DNA from: Deltaproteobacteria bacterium
GTDB taxonomy: Bacteria; Myxococcota; Myxococcia; Myxococcales; SZAS-1
Direction: 5' to 3'
Length of the DNA: 64,000 bases
Assembly: GCA_018266075.1 (NCBI GenBank)
Contig: JAFEBB010000028.1
Location: forward strand, 25,666 to 89,665
Positions within the stretch are counted from its first letter, which is position 1, and each line of letters starts with the position of its first letter. This document shows, in pieces, positions 1 through 8,026 of the stretch. The notes below the pieces were generated by a model. That model was given only the letters and a program-made list of their open reading frames with translations, did not search any database and was not told the DNA's origin. The position numbers and the translations under genes were made by a program.

Positions 1-290
1 TCCTGCGAATTCCCAACCTCCGCGAGCGGCTCGAAGACCTCGGCGACGTGGTGACCCACCTCACGGAGAATTCTCCCGATGGTCTGGGCGTGCGCTGGAG
101 CGTCGAAGCGATCGCTGAGCTGAGGCAAAACGTCTTCGGGGACGATTTCGACGGACTCAAGAAGACGGTCATCTTGGCCCTGCGCGAGCTCGATGGGCGT
201 GCGGTGGTCACGGCGGAGGACGTCCAGCGAGCCGTCGCGCGTCGCAGCGGGCGTCGTCCGATGGAGCTGGACCCAAAGCTCGTTCACTGA
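1..290 (+). CDS. C-terminal end of a sigma-54 activator-like protein (partial)
   Basis: The reading frame is open from the window edge (first full codon at base 3) to TGA at 290, so the start lies outside. The visible residues begin LRIPNLRERLEDL, which matches the end of the AAA+ core of sigma-54 activators (usual form IPPLRERPEDI). A region follows where WPGNVREL is normally found, but here it reads VFGDDFDGLKKTV, so that motif is degenerate. The tail is ELDGRAVVTAEDVQRAVARR, with no clear Fis-type helix-turn-helix. It may be a divergent activator or only an AAA-like domain. The identification rests on this short stretch alone. Confidence 0.45.
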   Translation, partial: LRIPNLRERLEDLGDVVTHLTENSPDGLGVRWSVEAIAELRQNVFGDDFDGLKKTVILALRELDGRAVVTAEDVQRAVARRSGRRPMELDPKLVH

Positions 291-319
291 ATTCGAAGTC
301 ACAGAATCAGCTTCACCCA

Positions 320-372
320 CGCGAAGCCCCATCCCCCGACCCCTTCCCCGTCTCACGCGGGGAAGGGGAGTC
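320..372 (+). repeat. CCCCTTCCCC hairpin repeat, copy A
   Basis: The block CGCGAAGCCCCATCCCCCGA followed by the terminator stem and GAGTC recurs, inverted, at 38321-38372 as GACTCCCCTTCCCC... ATGGGGTTTCGCG. Identity extends beyond the stem to both flanks, so this is a dispersed intergenic hairpin element rather than two chance terminators. Only copy A is followed by a T tract. Confidence 0.7.
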
Positions 373-381
373 CTGTTTTTT
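340..381 (+). terminator. Rho-independent terminator of the first gene
   Basis: An 11-bp perfect stem, CCCCTTCCCCG (340-350) with CGGGGAAGGGG (358-368), has a 7-nt loop and is followed by a run of six T at 376-381. It lies 50 bases after the stop at 290. The stem is also the core of a repeat family with a second copy at 38321-38372. Confidence 0.75.
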
Positions 382-384
382 GGG

Positions 385-1722
385 CTACAGAAACGCCGCG
401 CTCTGAACAGGCGAGCCTGCGCGCTGACGCAAGCGCGGACCTGACTCGCGGAACAGCCCCGGACGCTGCTCGGACGGCAGCTTCGACGTCGCCTGCACGA
501 GTTGACTGATCGCTGCGAGATCATCGGGCGAGTCGTCGGGCGGCTTGGCGTCGACGATCTTCTTCGCGAGCTCGCCAAGTGGCGTCTCGTCCGCTTCCGA
601 CTGCTTCACCTGCTTCGTCTCGGGATCCACCTGCAGCCGCCCAGCGCCCCAGGGCGAGGCGTTGGTCTGGTACAGGAACGTCGTGAAGTCGGGCGCGAAC
701 GGATACGGGTTCGTCCAGCACGAGGCGTGCGCGAAGAGCATCTGCCCCGGCGCATGGGAGCGCAGCACCTCGGCGTGCGCGACGTCGCCCATGCGATCGA
801 GATCGTAGGCAACGATCAGGCACGGCCCCTCCACGCGCTTCTCCCAGGGCACGACCGGAATCCCCAGAATTTGCGATGCGGCCGTCGCGACGATCTCGTG
901 ATCACGTCCGGGAATCGCGGCAATCGACTTCGGCCGACGCTCCGCCGCCGCGAGCACCGCGCCCAGCCGATCGATTCCCTCGCGGATCAGCGCGAAGCTG
1001 TCGGACACATACGCGTAGCGGCCATGCATCGGCTCATCGAGCCCGTGCGGCGATCGATGCAAGAGCACCGAGCCGTTGATCACCAGGTGCCAGCCGATGA
1101 GATCGCGATTGTCGAGCGTGGAGGCCTTGGCCTTCAGCGCCGCACCCGCGCGCGCGAGCATGCCGTCGAGCAGCGAGACCATCGTCGCGAGCTGCGCATC
1201 GCCGACATTTCGCAAGCTCCCGAGGACCTCGCGCGCGTCCTCGAGGTCACCGGACATGATCGCGTTGAACGCGAGCAGATACCGCGCGAAAGGATCCGCC
1301 TCGAGCACCTGCGGCGCCGCGCGCAGCACGCGGCACGCCTCGACGTTGAAACGCATCGCCTCGAGGTTGCCGGCGAGCTCCGTGATGATGCCTGCGCGCC
1401 CGGGCGCCAGCGTGTTCGCGCGCGCGAGCAAGGTCGCCGCAGGGCCGTGGAGCTGCTGCTCGTAGAGCTCGAAAGCGGCGTCGTAAAGCGCGTCGGGCTC
1501 CGCGGGCTTCTGCGCGACGGCGCGACAGCGCTCCTCGAGCTTCTCCGCACCGAAGCCGTTCGAGATCTGCGTGAGCAGCTCGAGCGCGCGCTTCCAATCC
1601 GCCTCGTCGCTGAGCTGCCCGGGATACTCGAGCAGCGGACGAAGCGCCGACCAGGCCGCGCCGGTGTCGCCCATCTCCAGCTGCTGACGCGTGGTCTCGA
1701 AGGCTTCGGCGATGGTGGGCAT
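385..1722 (-). CDS. TPR-like protein of unknown function, last gene of the dcw operon
   Basis: A 445-residue soluble protein with no signal peptide or membrane helix. The first ~200 residues are Ala/Leu-rich helical pairs that look like tetratricopeptide repeats (for example ALYDAAFELYEQQLHGPAATLLARA). The C-terminal half is a mixed alpha/beta region with segments such as IPGRDHEIVATAASQILGIP and GPCLIVAYDLDRMG that I do not recognise. It begins 21 bases after murG and is probably cotranscribed. It sits where murC and murB would be expected in a complete dcw cluster, but shows no Mur ligase motif (no GTNGKT). Function unknown. Confidence 0.7.
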   Translation of the reverse strand: MPTIAEAFETTRQQLEMGDTGAAWSALRPLLEYPGQLSDEADWKRALELLTQISNGFGAEKLEERCRAVAQKPAEPDALYDAAFELYEQQLHGPAATLLARANTLAPGRAGIITELAGNLEAMRFNVEACRVLRAAPQVLEADPFARYLLAFNAIMSGDLEDAREVLGSLRNVGDAQLATMVSLLDGMLARAGAALKAKASTLDNRDLIGWHLVINGSVLLHRSPHGLDEPMHGRYAYVSDSFALIREGIDRLGAVLAAAERRPKSIAAIPGRDHEIVATAASQILGIPVVPWEKRVEGPCLIVAYDLDRMGDVAHAEVLRSHAPGQMLFAHASCWTNPYPFAPDFTTFLYQTNASPWGAGRLQVDPETKQVKQSEADETPLGELAKKIVDAKPPDDSPDDLAAISQLVQATSKLPSEQRPGLFRESGPRLRQRAGSPVQSAAFL

Positions 1723-1743
1723 GCGCCGATTCTGACACGCCCG

Positions 1744-2865
1744 CTACTTGGCCTGCGCCGCCGCGCGGCCCTTCAAGCTGCCCCAGCGGCGCTCGACGAG
1801 CTCCACGCACACGTCGGCGATCTCCTTCGCCGCCTCGGGCCGACCGAGGAGACCCGCGGCCTTCTCCATGCGCGCGAGCTTCTCGCGATCGGTGAAGAGC
1901 TCGCGAATGACGCCGGCCAGCTTCTCCGCGGTGAGCTCGGCCTCGAGGAGCATCACCGCCGCGCCGGCATCCGCCAGCGAGCGCGCGTTCAGCTCCTGGT
2001 GGTTGTCGGTGGCGAACGGGAACGGAATCAGAATCGCCGGCTTCTTGCACACCGTGAGCTCGGCGAGCGTGGTGGCGCCCGCGCGGCACACGACGAGGTC
2101 GCAGTCCAGATACGCCTTGGACATGTCGCTGATGAACTCCAGCACCTCGACCTGGAAGCCCGAGCCCTCGTAGCCCTTCTTCACCTCTTCGACGTCGCGC
2201 TTTCCCGTCTGGTGGGTGATGGCGAGCTTCTCTTTCAGGTCGGCCAGCAGCGGCGCGGTCTTGAGCAGCGTGGTGTTGATGGCGTGCGCGCCTTGCGATC
2301 CGCCGAACACGAGCAGCTTGAAGCGATCGTGCTGGGCCTTGGCGCGGAGGAAGTTGTCCATCAGCTCGCGGCGGATGGGATTGCCGAGGAGCCGCGTCTT
2401 CTCGCGCGGGAACTGATCGACAGCCTCGCGGAAGGCGACGAACACCGCCTCCACGAACTTCCCCAGGAGCTTGTTGGTGAAGCCCGCGCGCGCGTTCTGC
2501 TCCTGCACCGCCGTGGGGATGCCCATGAGCTTGGCCATGAGCACCACCGGCCCTGACGCATAGCCGCCCACGCCCATCACCACGTCGGGCCGATAGGTCT
2601 TCAAAATGCGTCGGCTCTGCCAGAGCGCCTTCGGAATCCGCAGCAACCCGCGCAGCAGCCCAAAGATGCCCATTCGCTTCAGGCCGGCGACCTCGATGAG
2701 CTCGAGCTTGAAGCCGGCCTGGGGCACCACGGTGGCCTCGAGGCCGCGCGCGGTGCCCACGAAGAGCACGTCGTTGTCGGGGTGGCGGGTGGTGACCTCC
2801 TGGGCGAGCGCGACGCCCGGAAACAGGTGACCTCCCGTCCCTCCGCCGGCGATCAGCATCTTCAC
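1744..2865 (-). CDS. murG: UDP-GlcNAc:lipid I N-acetylglucosaminyltransferase MurG
   Basis: MurG transfers GlcNAc from UDP-GlcNAc to lipid I, making lipid II on the inner face of the cytoplasmic membrane. The 373-residue length is usual. The N-terminal glycine-rich loop GGGTGGHLFPGVALA (about residues 8-22) and the second loop GGSQGAHAIN (about 190) are family signatures. The C-terminal half holds the UDP-GlcNAc site (CRAGATTLAEL). The start is GTG at 2865, whose first bases overlap the ftsW stop (GTGA), implying translational coupling. Confidence 0.95.
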   Translation of the reverse strand: MKMLIAGGGTGGHLFPGVALAQEVTTRHPDNDVLFVGTARGLEATVVPQAGFKLELIEVAGLKRMGIFGLLRGLLRIPKALWQSRRILKTYRPDVVMGVGGYASGPVVLMAKLMGIPTAVQEQNARAGFTNKLLGKFVEAVFVAFREAVDQFPREKTRLLGNPIRRELMDNFLRAKAQHDRFKLLVFGGSQGAHAINTTLLKTAPLLADLKEKLAITHQTGKRDVEEVKKGYEGSGFQVEVLEFISDMSKAYLDCDLVVCRAGATTLAELTVCKKPAILIPFPFATDNHQELNARSLADAGAAVMLLEAELTAEKLAGVIRELFTDREKLARMEKAAGLLGRPEAAKEIADVCVELVERRWGSLKGRAAAQAK

Positions 2866-4058
2866 CGGCTCGAGCCTCCTTGCGGACGAAGGAACCCACC
2901 CGTCGATCCCGAGATCGAGAGCAGGATTCCCGCAGCAGCACAGCAGACCACGAGGCTACACCCTCCGTAGCTGATGAAGGGGAGGGTCAGGCCCTTCGTC
3001 GGCAGCACGCCCAGGGTCACGCCGATGTTCACCAGCGCCTGGAAGCCGAAGAGCACGGTGATGCCCAGCGCCAGGTAGGCGCCGAAGGGATCGCTGGCGT
3101 TGAGCGTGGCGCGCATGCCGCGCCAGATGAGGATGCCGAACAGGCCCAGCACCGCCAGCACGCCGATGAGTCCGAGCTCTTCACCCACGATGGAGAAGAT
3201 GAAGTCGGTGTGCGCCTCGGGCAGGAAGAACAGCTTCTGCTTGCTCTCGCCCAGGCCCGCGCCCCAGAGCCCGCCCGAGCCCACGCTCATCAGGCTCTCG
3301 GCCACCTGGTAGCCGACGTCGTGGCGGTGGGCCCACGGGTCCATGAAGGCGATCATGCGGTTCATGCGATAGGGCGAGCTCGCGATCTGGTGGTAGCCGA
3401 TGGGAATCGCCAACAGGATCGAACCGACCAGGTACGAGATCTTCGCCCCGGCGGCGAAGAGCATGGCAAAGAGAATCACCACCAGCGCGACGCTGGTGCC
3501 GAAGTCCTTCTCTTTCAGACAAAGCAGCACCATCAACCCGGTGACAGCGCAGTGGGGCAAGAAGCCGATGGAGAAGCTCTTCACCTTGTCGCGCTTCTTC
3601 GCGAGCGAGTAGGCGAGGTAGAGCACGAGCGCCAGCTTGGCGATCTCGGCCGGCTGAATCGAAATGCCGGGGAAGCGGATCCACCGCTGGGCGCCGCCGG
3701 CGGCATAGCCCACGTGCGGGATGAGCACCGCGACCAGCAGCACGAACGTCCCGAAGAGCCCGACGTAGGTGAGCGGCGCGAGGCGCTTGTAGCCCAGCTT
3801 CATGAAGAGGATGAGCGTGCCCAGCCCCACGCCCGCGGCCATGAGCTGGCGCTTCAGGTAGTAGAAGCCGTCGCCGAGCTTGGACGTCGCGGCCACGGCG
3901 CTGGCTGAGTAGACCATCACCAGGCCCAGGGCCATCAGCCCGAGCACGGCGAAGAGGATCCACGCGTCGAACCGCAGGGGCTTGCTCGCGGTGGCTTTGC
4001 GAGCCACCACCGCCGCCGGCTGCTGCATCGCCAACGACGACATCACCGCTTCACTCAT
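2862..4058 (-). CDS. ftsW: SEDS-family cell division glycosyltransferase FtsW
   Basis: FtsW is the polytopic septal peptidoglycan polymerase that works with the class B penicillin-binding protein FtsI. The protein has about ten hydrophobic segments and the C-terminal signature LPFISYGGCSLV. Of two possible starts, ATG at 4058 is preferred: it has AAGGCGG 9 bases upstream. The upstream TTG at 4082 would add eight mostly Arg residues. It starts 32 bases after murD and overlaps murG by 4 bases. About 398 residues. Confidence 0.94.
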   Translation of the reverse strand: MSEAVMSSLAMQQPAAVVARKATASKPLRFDAWILFAVLGLMALGLVMVYSASAVAATSKLGDGFYYLKRQLMAAGVGLGTLILFMKLGYKRLAPLTYVGLFGTFVLLVAVLIPHVGYAAGGAQRWIRFPGISIQPAEIAKLALVLYLAYSLAKKRDKVKSFSIGFLPHCAVTGLMVLLCLKEKDFGTSVALVVILFAMLFAAGAKISYLVGSILLAIPIGYHQIASSPYRMNRMIAFMDPWAHRHDVGYQVAESLMSVGSGGLWGAGLGESKQKLFFLPEAHTDFIFSIVGEELGLIGVLAVLGLFGILIWRGMRATLNASDPFGAYLALGITVLFGFQALVNIGVTLGVLPTKGLTLPFISYGGCSLVVCCAAAGILLSISGSTGGFLRPQGGSSR

Positions 4059-4089
4059 CCGACCAGACCGCCTTCGGCGCAACAGGCCT

Positions 4090-5436
4090 CTACAGCGCCG
4101 CCACCATCATCTTGAACCGTTCTCCGCGGTCCTCGAAGTTTTTGAACTGGTCGTAGGAGGCACAGGCCGGCGAGAGCAGCACCGTATCCCCCTTCCGGGC
4201 GAGGGCAGTGGCACGTTCCACGGCCACCTGGAGCTCCCGGCAGGCCACCACCGGCACCACGCCCTCGAAGGCGCGCTGGATGTTGGCGGCGTCCTCGCCG
4301 ACGGTCAGCACCGCCTTGATTCGCCCCTTGGCGAGCGCCACCAACGGGTCGTAGGGCGCGCCCTTGCCGCGGCCACCGGCGATGAGGATCACGCCCTCGT
4401 CGAAGCTGCGGAGCGCGACGAGCGTGGAGTCGACGTTGGTGGCCTTGGAGTCGTTCACCCACTCCACGCCGTTGAGCTCGCGCACCAGCTCCATGCGGTG
4501 CGGCAGGCCCGGATAGCTGTCGAGGCCGGCTTGAATCTTGTCCTTCGGAACGCCTCCGAGCCGCGCGAGCAGCACCGCGGCCATGGCGTTCTCGCGGTTG
4601 TGAATCCCGCGGAGCGACTTGGCGGTAACGGTGTAGCTCTCGTCGGGCATGTCATCGGCGAGGCGCAGCGTGAGCTTGCCGCCGAGATCACGGATGCCGC
4701 GCGCGACCGGCGAGCCGTGCCCGAACGTGTAGCGCAGGCTGCGGATGTTCTCCGAGAGCGCCATCGCGTCCGGGCTGTGCGCGTTGATGACGGCGAAGTC
4801 GCGGTCGGTCTGGTTGCCGAAGATGCGCGCCTTGGCCGCGCCGTAGGCCTGGTGGCTCGGGTAGCGGTCGAGGTGATCGGGCGTGAGGTTCAAGAACGCC
4901 GCACCGCGCGGATGGAAGCTGTCGATCGACTCGAGCTGGAAGCTGCTCAGCTCGACGACGACCACGTCGCCGCGCTCGCCCATCGCGCGCTCGGACAAAG
5001 GCCGCCCGAGGTTACCGCCGGTGAAGGTCTTGAGGCCCGCGTGCGTGCAGAGGTGGCCGGTGAGCGCCGTGGTCGTGCTCTTGCCGTTGGTGCCGGTGAT
5101 GGCGAGCACGGGCTCGTCGATGAAGCCGGACGCGAGCTCGATCTCGCCGATGACGGGCACGCCCTTCTCGCGCGCGGCCCCGAACGCGGCCGACGAGAGC
5201 GGCACGCCAGGGCTCGTCACCACGAGGTCCATCGACGCGAACAGCTTCGGGTCCAGCGAGCCGAGGTGCAGCGCCGCGCCGAGCTTCTTGAGCTCATCGC
5301 CGCTAGCGCCGATGTCTTCCTTCTCGTCGGCGACGGCGAGCTGGGCGCCCTCACGCGCGAGCAGGCGCGCGGCCGCGAGCCCGCTCTTGCCGAGCCCGAC
5401 GACGAGGACCTTCTTGCCCTTGAGCTCGCGCGCCAT
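4090..5436 (-). CDS. murD: UDP-N-acetylmuramoyl-L-alanine--D-glutamate ligase MurD
   Basis: MurD adds D-Glu to UDP-MurNAc-L-Ala in the cytoplasm. The protein has 448 residues. The N-terminal Rossmann segment VLVVGLGKSGLAAARLL binds the UDP substrate. The ATP loop GTNGKSTTTAL lies near residue 113. The central Mur ligase domain includes NLTPDHLDRY and the C-terminal domain VNDSKATNVDS with GGRGKGAPYDPL. It starts with ATG at 5436, 3 bases after the mraY stop, inside the dcw operon. Confidence 0.95.
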   Translation of the reverse strand: MARELKGKKVLVVGLGKSGLAAARLLAREGAQLAVADEKEDIGASGDELKKLGAALHLGSLDPKLFASMDLVVTSPGVPLSSAAFGAAREKGVPVIGEIELASGFIDEPVLAITGTNGKSTTTALTGHLCTHAGLKTFTGGNLGRPLSERAMGERGDVVVVELSSFQLESIDSFHPRGAAFLNLTPDHLDRYPSHQAYGAAKARIFGNQTDRDFAVINAHSPDAMALSENIRSLRYTFGHGSPVARGIRDLGGKLTLRLADDMPDESYTVTAKSLRGIHNRENAMAAVLLARLGGVPKDKIQAGLDSYPGLPHRMELVRELNGVEWVNDSKATNVDSTLVALRSFDEGVILIAGGRGKGAPYDPLVALAKGRIKAVLTVGEDAANIQRAFEGVVPVVACRELQVAVERATALARKGDTVLLSPACASYDQFKNFEDRGERFKMMVAAL

Positions 5437-5439
5437 CGG

Positions 5440-6600
5440 TCAGCGAAGCTTCAGCGAGAGGAGCGCCACCAGGCCGCTCAAGATTCCGGCGATCCAGAAG
5501 CGCACGATGATCTTCGGCTCGGCCCAGCCGTTGAGCTCGAAGTGGTGGTGGATGGGCGCCATGCGGAAGATGCGCTTTCCGGTCAGCTTGAAGCTCGCCA
5601 CCTGGAGCATCACCGAGAGGATCTCCACCAGGAACACGGCGTTGATGATGGCGCTGACGACTTCACTCTTCGTCAGGATCGCCAGGCTCCCCAACGCGCC
5701 GCCGAGCGCGAGCGAGCCCACATCGCCCATGAACACCGAAGCCGGGTACGTGTTGTACCAGAGGAACGCCAGCCCCGCGCCCGCGATGGCCGCGCAGAAC
5801 ACCGCGAGCTCTTCCACGCCGTCCACGTGCTCGATGTAGAGGTACTGCGCCAGGTTCACGTGCTGGCCGTGCAGCTCCACGCCGAGCGTGGTGCCGGTCA
5901 CGTAGGCGAGCACCAGGAAGATGAGCGAGCTGGTGATGGTCGGGCCGATGGCGAGGCCGTCGAGGCCATCGGTGAGGTTCACGGCGTTGCTCGTGCCGAC
6001 GACCACCACCCACGCGAACGGCAAATACAGCCAGCCCATGTCCCAGTGGAACAGGTGCGTCGCGACGAACGGCAGCGTGAGCGTGGTGTCGAGCCGGAAG
6101 TCGGCGAACACGTACGGGAAGTGATCGCCGATGCGCCAGTTGCCCGCGTTCAGCCAGCCGTAGATCGCGATCAAGAAGAAGAGCGTCTGCAGCACCATCT
6201 TGTACCGGCCCGCGAGCCCCTTGGAGTTGCGCTTGGAGAGCTTGAGCCAGTCGTCGAGGAAGCCGGTGAACGCGTAGCCGCAAGTGATCGTGAGCGCGGC
6301 GAGCACGTAGCGATTGGTGAGATCCGCGAACAGCACGGTGCCCAGTCCCATCGCCGCGAGAATCAGCAATCCGCCGAGGGTGGGCGTGCCCTTCTTCTTC
6401 TGGTGCGACTCGGGCGTGTCCTCGCGCACGTTGGATTGGCCGTGCTGGCGGAAGCGCAGCTCGCGAATCAGCCACGGCCCGAGCAGCATGCCGCTCACGA
6501 GCGCGAACAAGCCCGCGGCCACCGTGCGGAAGCTCGGGTACCGCAGCACGTTGAGCACGGGGTAGCGCGACGCGAGCGGATAGAGCCAGAGGTAGAGCAT
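5440..6600 (-). CDS. mraY: Phospho-N-acetylmuramoyl-pentapeptide transferase MraY
   Basis: MraY transfers phospho-MurNAc-pentapeptide to undecaprenyl phosphate, forming lipid I. The 386-residue membrane protein shows the metal-binding signatures FLDDWLK, NLTDGLDGLAIG and FMGDVGSLALGG, the HHHFEL loop, and about ten hydrophobic helices. These are the diagnostic MraY motifs. One base separates its start from the murF stop, so translation is probably coupled. Confidence 0.96.
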   Translation of the reverse strand: MLYLWLYPLASRYPVLNVLRYPSFRTVAAGLFALVSGMLLGPWLIRELRFRQHGQSNVREDTPESHQKKKGTPTLGGLLILAAMGLGTVLFADLTNRYVLAALTITCGYAFTGFLDDWLKLSKRNSKGLAGRYKMVLQTLFFLIAIYGWLNAGNWRIGDHFPYVFADFRLDTTLTLPFVATHLFHWDMGWLYLPFAWVVVVGTSNAVNLTDGLDGLAIGPTITSSLIFLVLAYVTGTTLGVELHGQHVNLAQYLYIEHVDGVEELAVFCAAIAGAGLAFLWYNTYPASVFMGDVGSLALGGALGSLAILTKSEVVSAIINAVFLVEILSVMLQVASFKLTGKRIFRMAPIHHHFELNGWAEPKIIVRFWIAGILSGLVALLSLKLR

Positions 6601-6601
6601 C

Positions 6602-7999
6602 TCAGTGTCCGCCCGCCGCTTCGCCCGTGAGCCCCGCGACGATGCGCTCCATGCGCATCCCGCGGCTGCCCTTCACAAGCACCACATCGCCGGACGCGAG
6701 CTTCGACTTCAGAAGCGCGACGGCGTCGTCGGGATTCTCGGTGTGCACCACTTCACGCGCGCCCGACTTCTTCGCGGCCTCGGCGCCGAGCTTGGATCGC
6801 GGCCCGAAGAAGACAAGAAGCGGGAGCTTGGCAGCCTTCTCGCCCAGCTCGCGATGCGCGTCGCTCTCCTCGGCGCCGAGCTCGAGCATGTCGCCGAGGA
6901 CGGCCACCGCGCGGCCCGTGCGCGCCAGCGACGCGACCGTGTCCAGCGCCGCAGCCATCGAGCCCGGGTTCGCGTTGTAGCAGTCGTCGAGCAGCGTGGC
7001 GCCCACGGGCAGCTTCTTCACATTCAGCCGCCGATTCGCCGGCGCGCTCTGCGCCAGCCCGCGCAGACACTCATCCGGCGTGTAGCCGAGCGCGGTCGCC
7101 AGCGCGAAGGCGCCGCACGCGTTCTTCGCGTTGTGCTCGCCCACGTGCGGAATGGCGGCGTTGAGCGTCTTGCCCTGGAAGCCGATGCGGAAAGCGATGC
7201 CGCTCGCGTCGTGCTTGTCGATGCCGAGCATGCGCACGTCGGCCTTCGCGTCGACGCCAAAGGTGATCAGCTTGCGACCGGAGTTCTTGGCTTCGGCGTG
7301 CGCGAGCGCGTCGTCCAGATTCGCGACCGCGATGCCGTCCTTCGGCAGGCCGCGATAGAGCTCGCCTTCCGCGTGCGCGACGCCCTCGAGCGAACCCAGT
7401 CCCTCGAGATGCTCGGGCTGCACCACCGTCACCACACCCGCCTGCGGCCGCGCGATGTCGGTCAGCCGCTCGACCTCACCCGGATGGTTCATCCCCAGCT
7501 CGATCACCGCGGCCACGTGCGTCGGCTCGAGCCGGAACAGCGTCAGCGGCACGCCGATCTCGTTGTTGAAATTGCCCTGCGTCGAGAGCGCCGGCCCGCG
7601 CGTGGACAAGATCGCCGCGACCATCTCCTTGGTGGTCGTCTTGCCGTTGCTGCCGCCCACCGCGCACACCGGAATCGAGAAGCGCTGCCGATGAAAGCGG
7701 CCGAGCCCGCCGAGCGCACGGAGCGTGTCGGGGACTTCAAAGATCGCAACTTCGGGCGGCAACTCGCTGCGGGGATGGCCTGCCTCTACAACGACACCCG
7801 TCACGCCAATGTCTGACGCTTGTTTCAGAAACGCATGTCCGTCGAAGCGCTCTCCGCGGAGGGCAACGAACAGATTCGCAAACTTCACGGACCGCGAGTC
7901 CGTGGTCACGCCAATGAAGACTTTCTGCGGATGCGTCGGATTGACGCAAACCGCGCCGGTTGCGGCGAGCACTTCCTCGGGCGTGAACAACGTGCTCAT
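6602..7999 (-). CDS. murF: UDP-MurNAc-tripeptide--D-alanyl-D-alanine ligase MurF
   Basis: MurF adds D-Ala-D-Ala to the UDP-MurNAc-tripeptide. The protein has 465 residues. The ATP loop is GGSNGKTTTKEM (about residue 110), and the middle domain has ELGMNHPGEV, the MurF form of the motif. The C-terminal domain has LDDCYNANPGSM, typical of MurF and distinguishing it from MurE. ATG at 7999 lies 27 bases after murE. That short gap carries an AT-rich palindrome instead of an obvious ribosome site. Confidence 0.95.
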   Translation of the reverse strand: MSTLFTPEEVLAATGAVCVNPTHPQKVFIGVTTDSRSVKFANLFVALRGERFDGHAFLKQASDIGVTGVVVEAGHPRSELPPEVAIFEVPDTLRALGGLGRFHRQRFSIPVCAVGGSNGKTTTKEMVAAILSTRGPALSTQGNFNNEIGVPLTLFRLEPTHVAAVIELGMNHPGEVERLTDIARPQAGVVTVVQPEHLEGLGSLEGVAHAEGELYRGLPKDGIAVANLDDALAHAEAKNSGRKLITFGVDAKADVRMLGIDKHDASGIAFRIGFQGKTLNAAIPHVGEHNAKNACGAFALATALGYTPDECLRGLAQSAPANRRLNVKKLPVGATLLDDCYNANPGSMAAALDTVASLARTGRAVAVLGDMLELGAEESDAHRELGEKAAKLPLLVFFGPRSKLGAEAAKKSGAREVVHTENPDDAVALLKSKLASGDVVLVKGSRGMRMERIVAGLTGEAAGGH

Positions 8000-8004
8000 C
8001 GCGA

Positions 8005-8018
8005 CATATCTCGATACA
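8005..8018. promoter_or_regulatory. AT-rich palindrome ATATC-N2-GATAC in the murE-murF gap
   Basis: CATATCTCGATACA fills the middle of the 27-base gap just upstream of the murF start. It contains TATCGAGATA on the minus strand, which recurs at 18768 and 38950. A perfect palindrome with the same arms lies at 19982. AT-rich 10-mers are rare in this GC-rich sequence, so the repetition is unlikely to be chance. Role unknown. Confidence 0.5.
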
Positions 8019-8026
8019 TCACGGAA

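Noticed and set aside
502..2556. Long plus-strand open frame antisense to the TPR and murG genes
   Set aside because: Its product is Arg/Leu/Glu-rich nonsense without motifs, while the minus strand encodes clear MurG. Such shadow frames are expected at this GC content; the same holds for 3982-6630 and other antisense frames.
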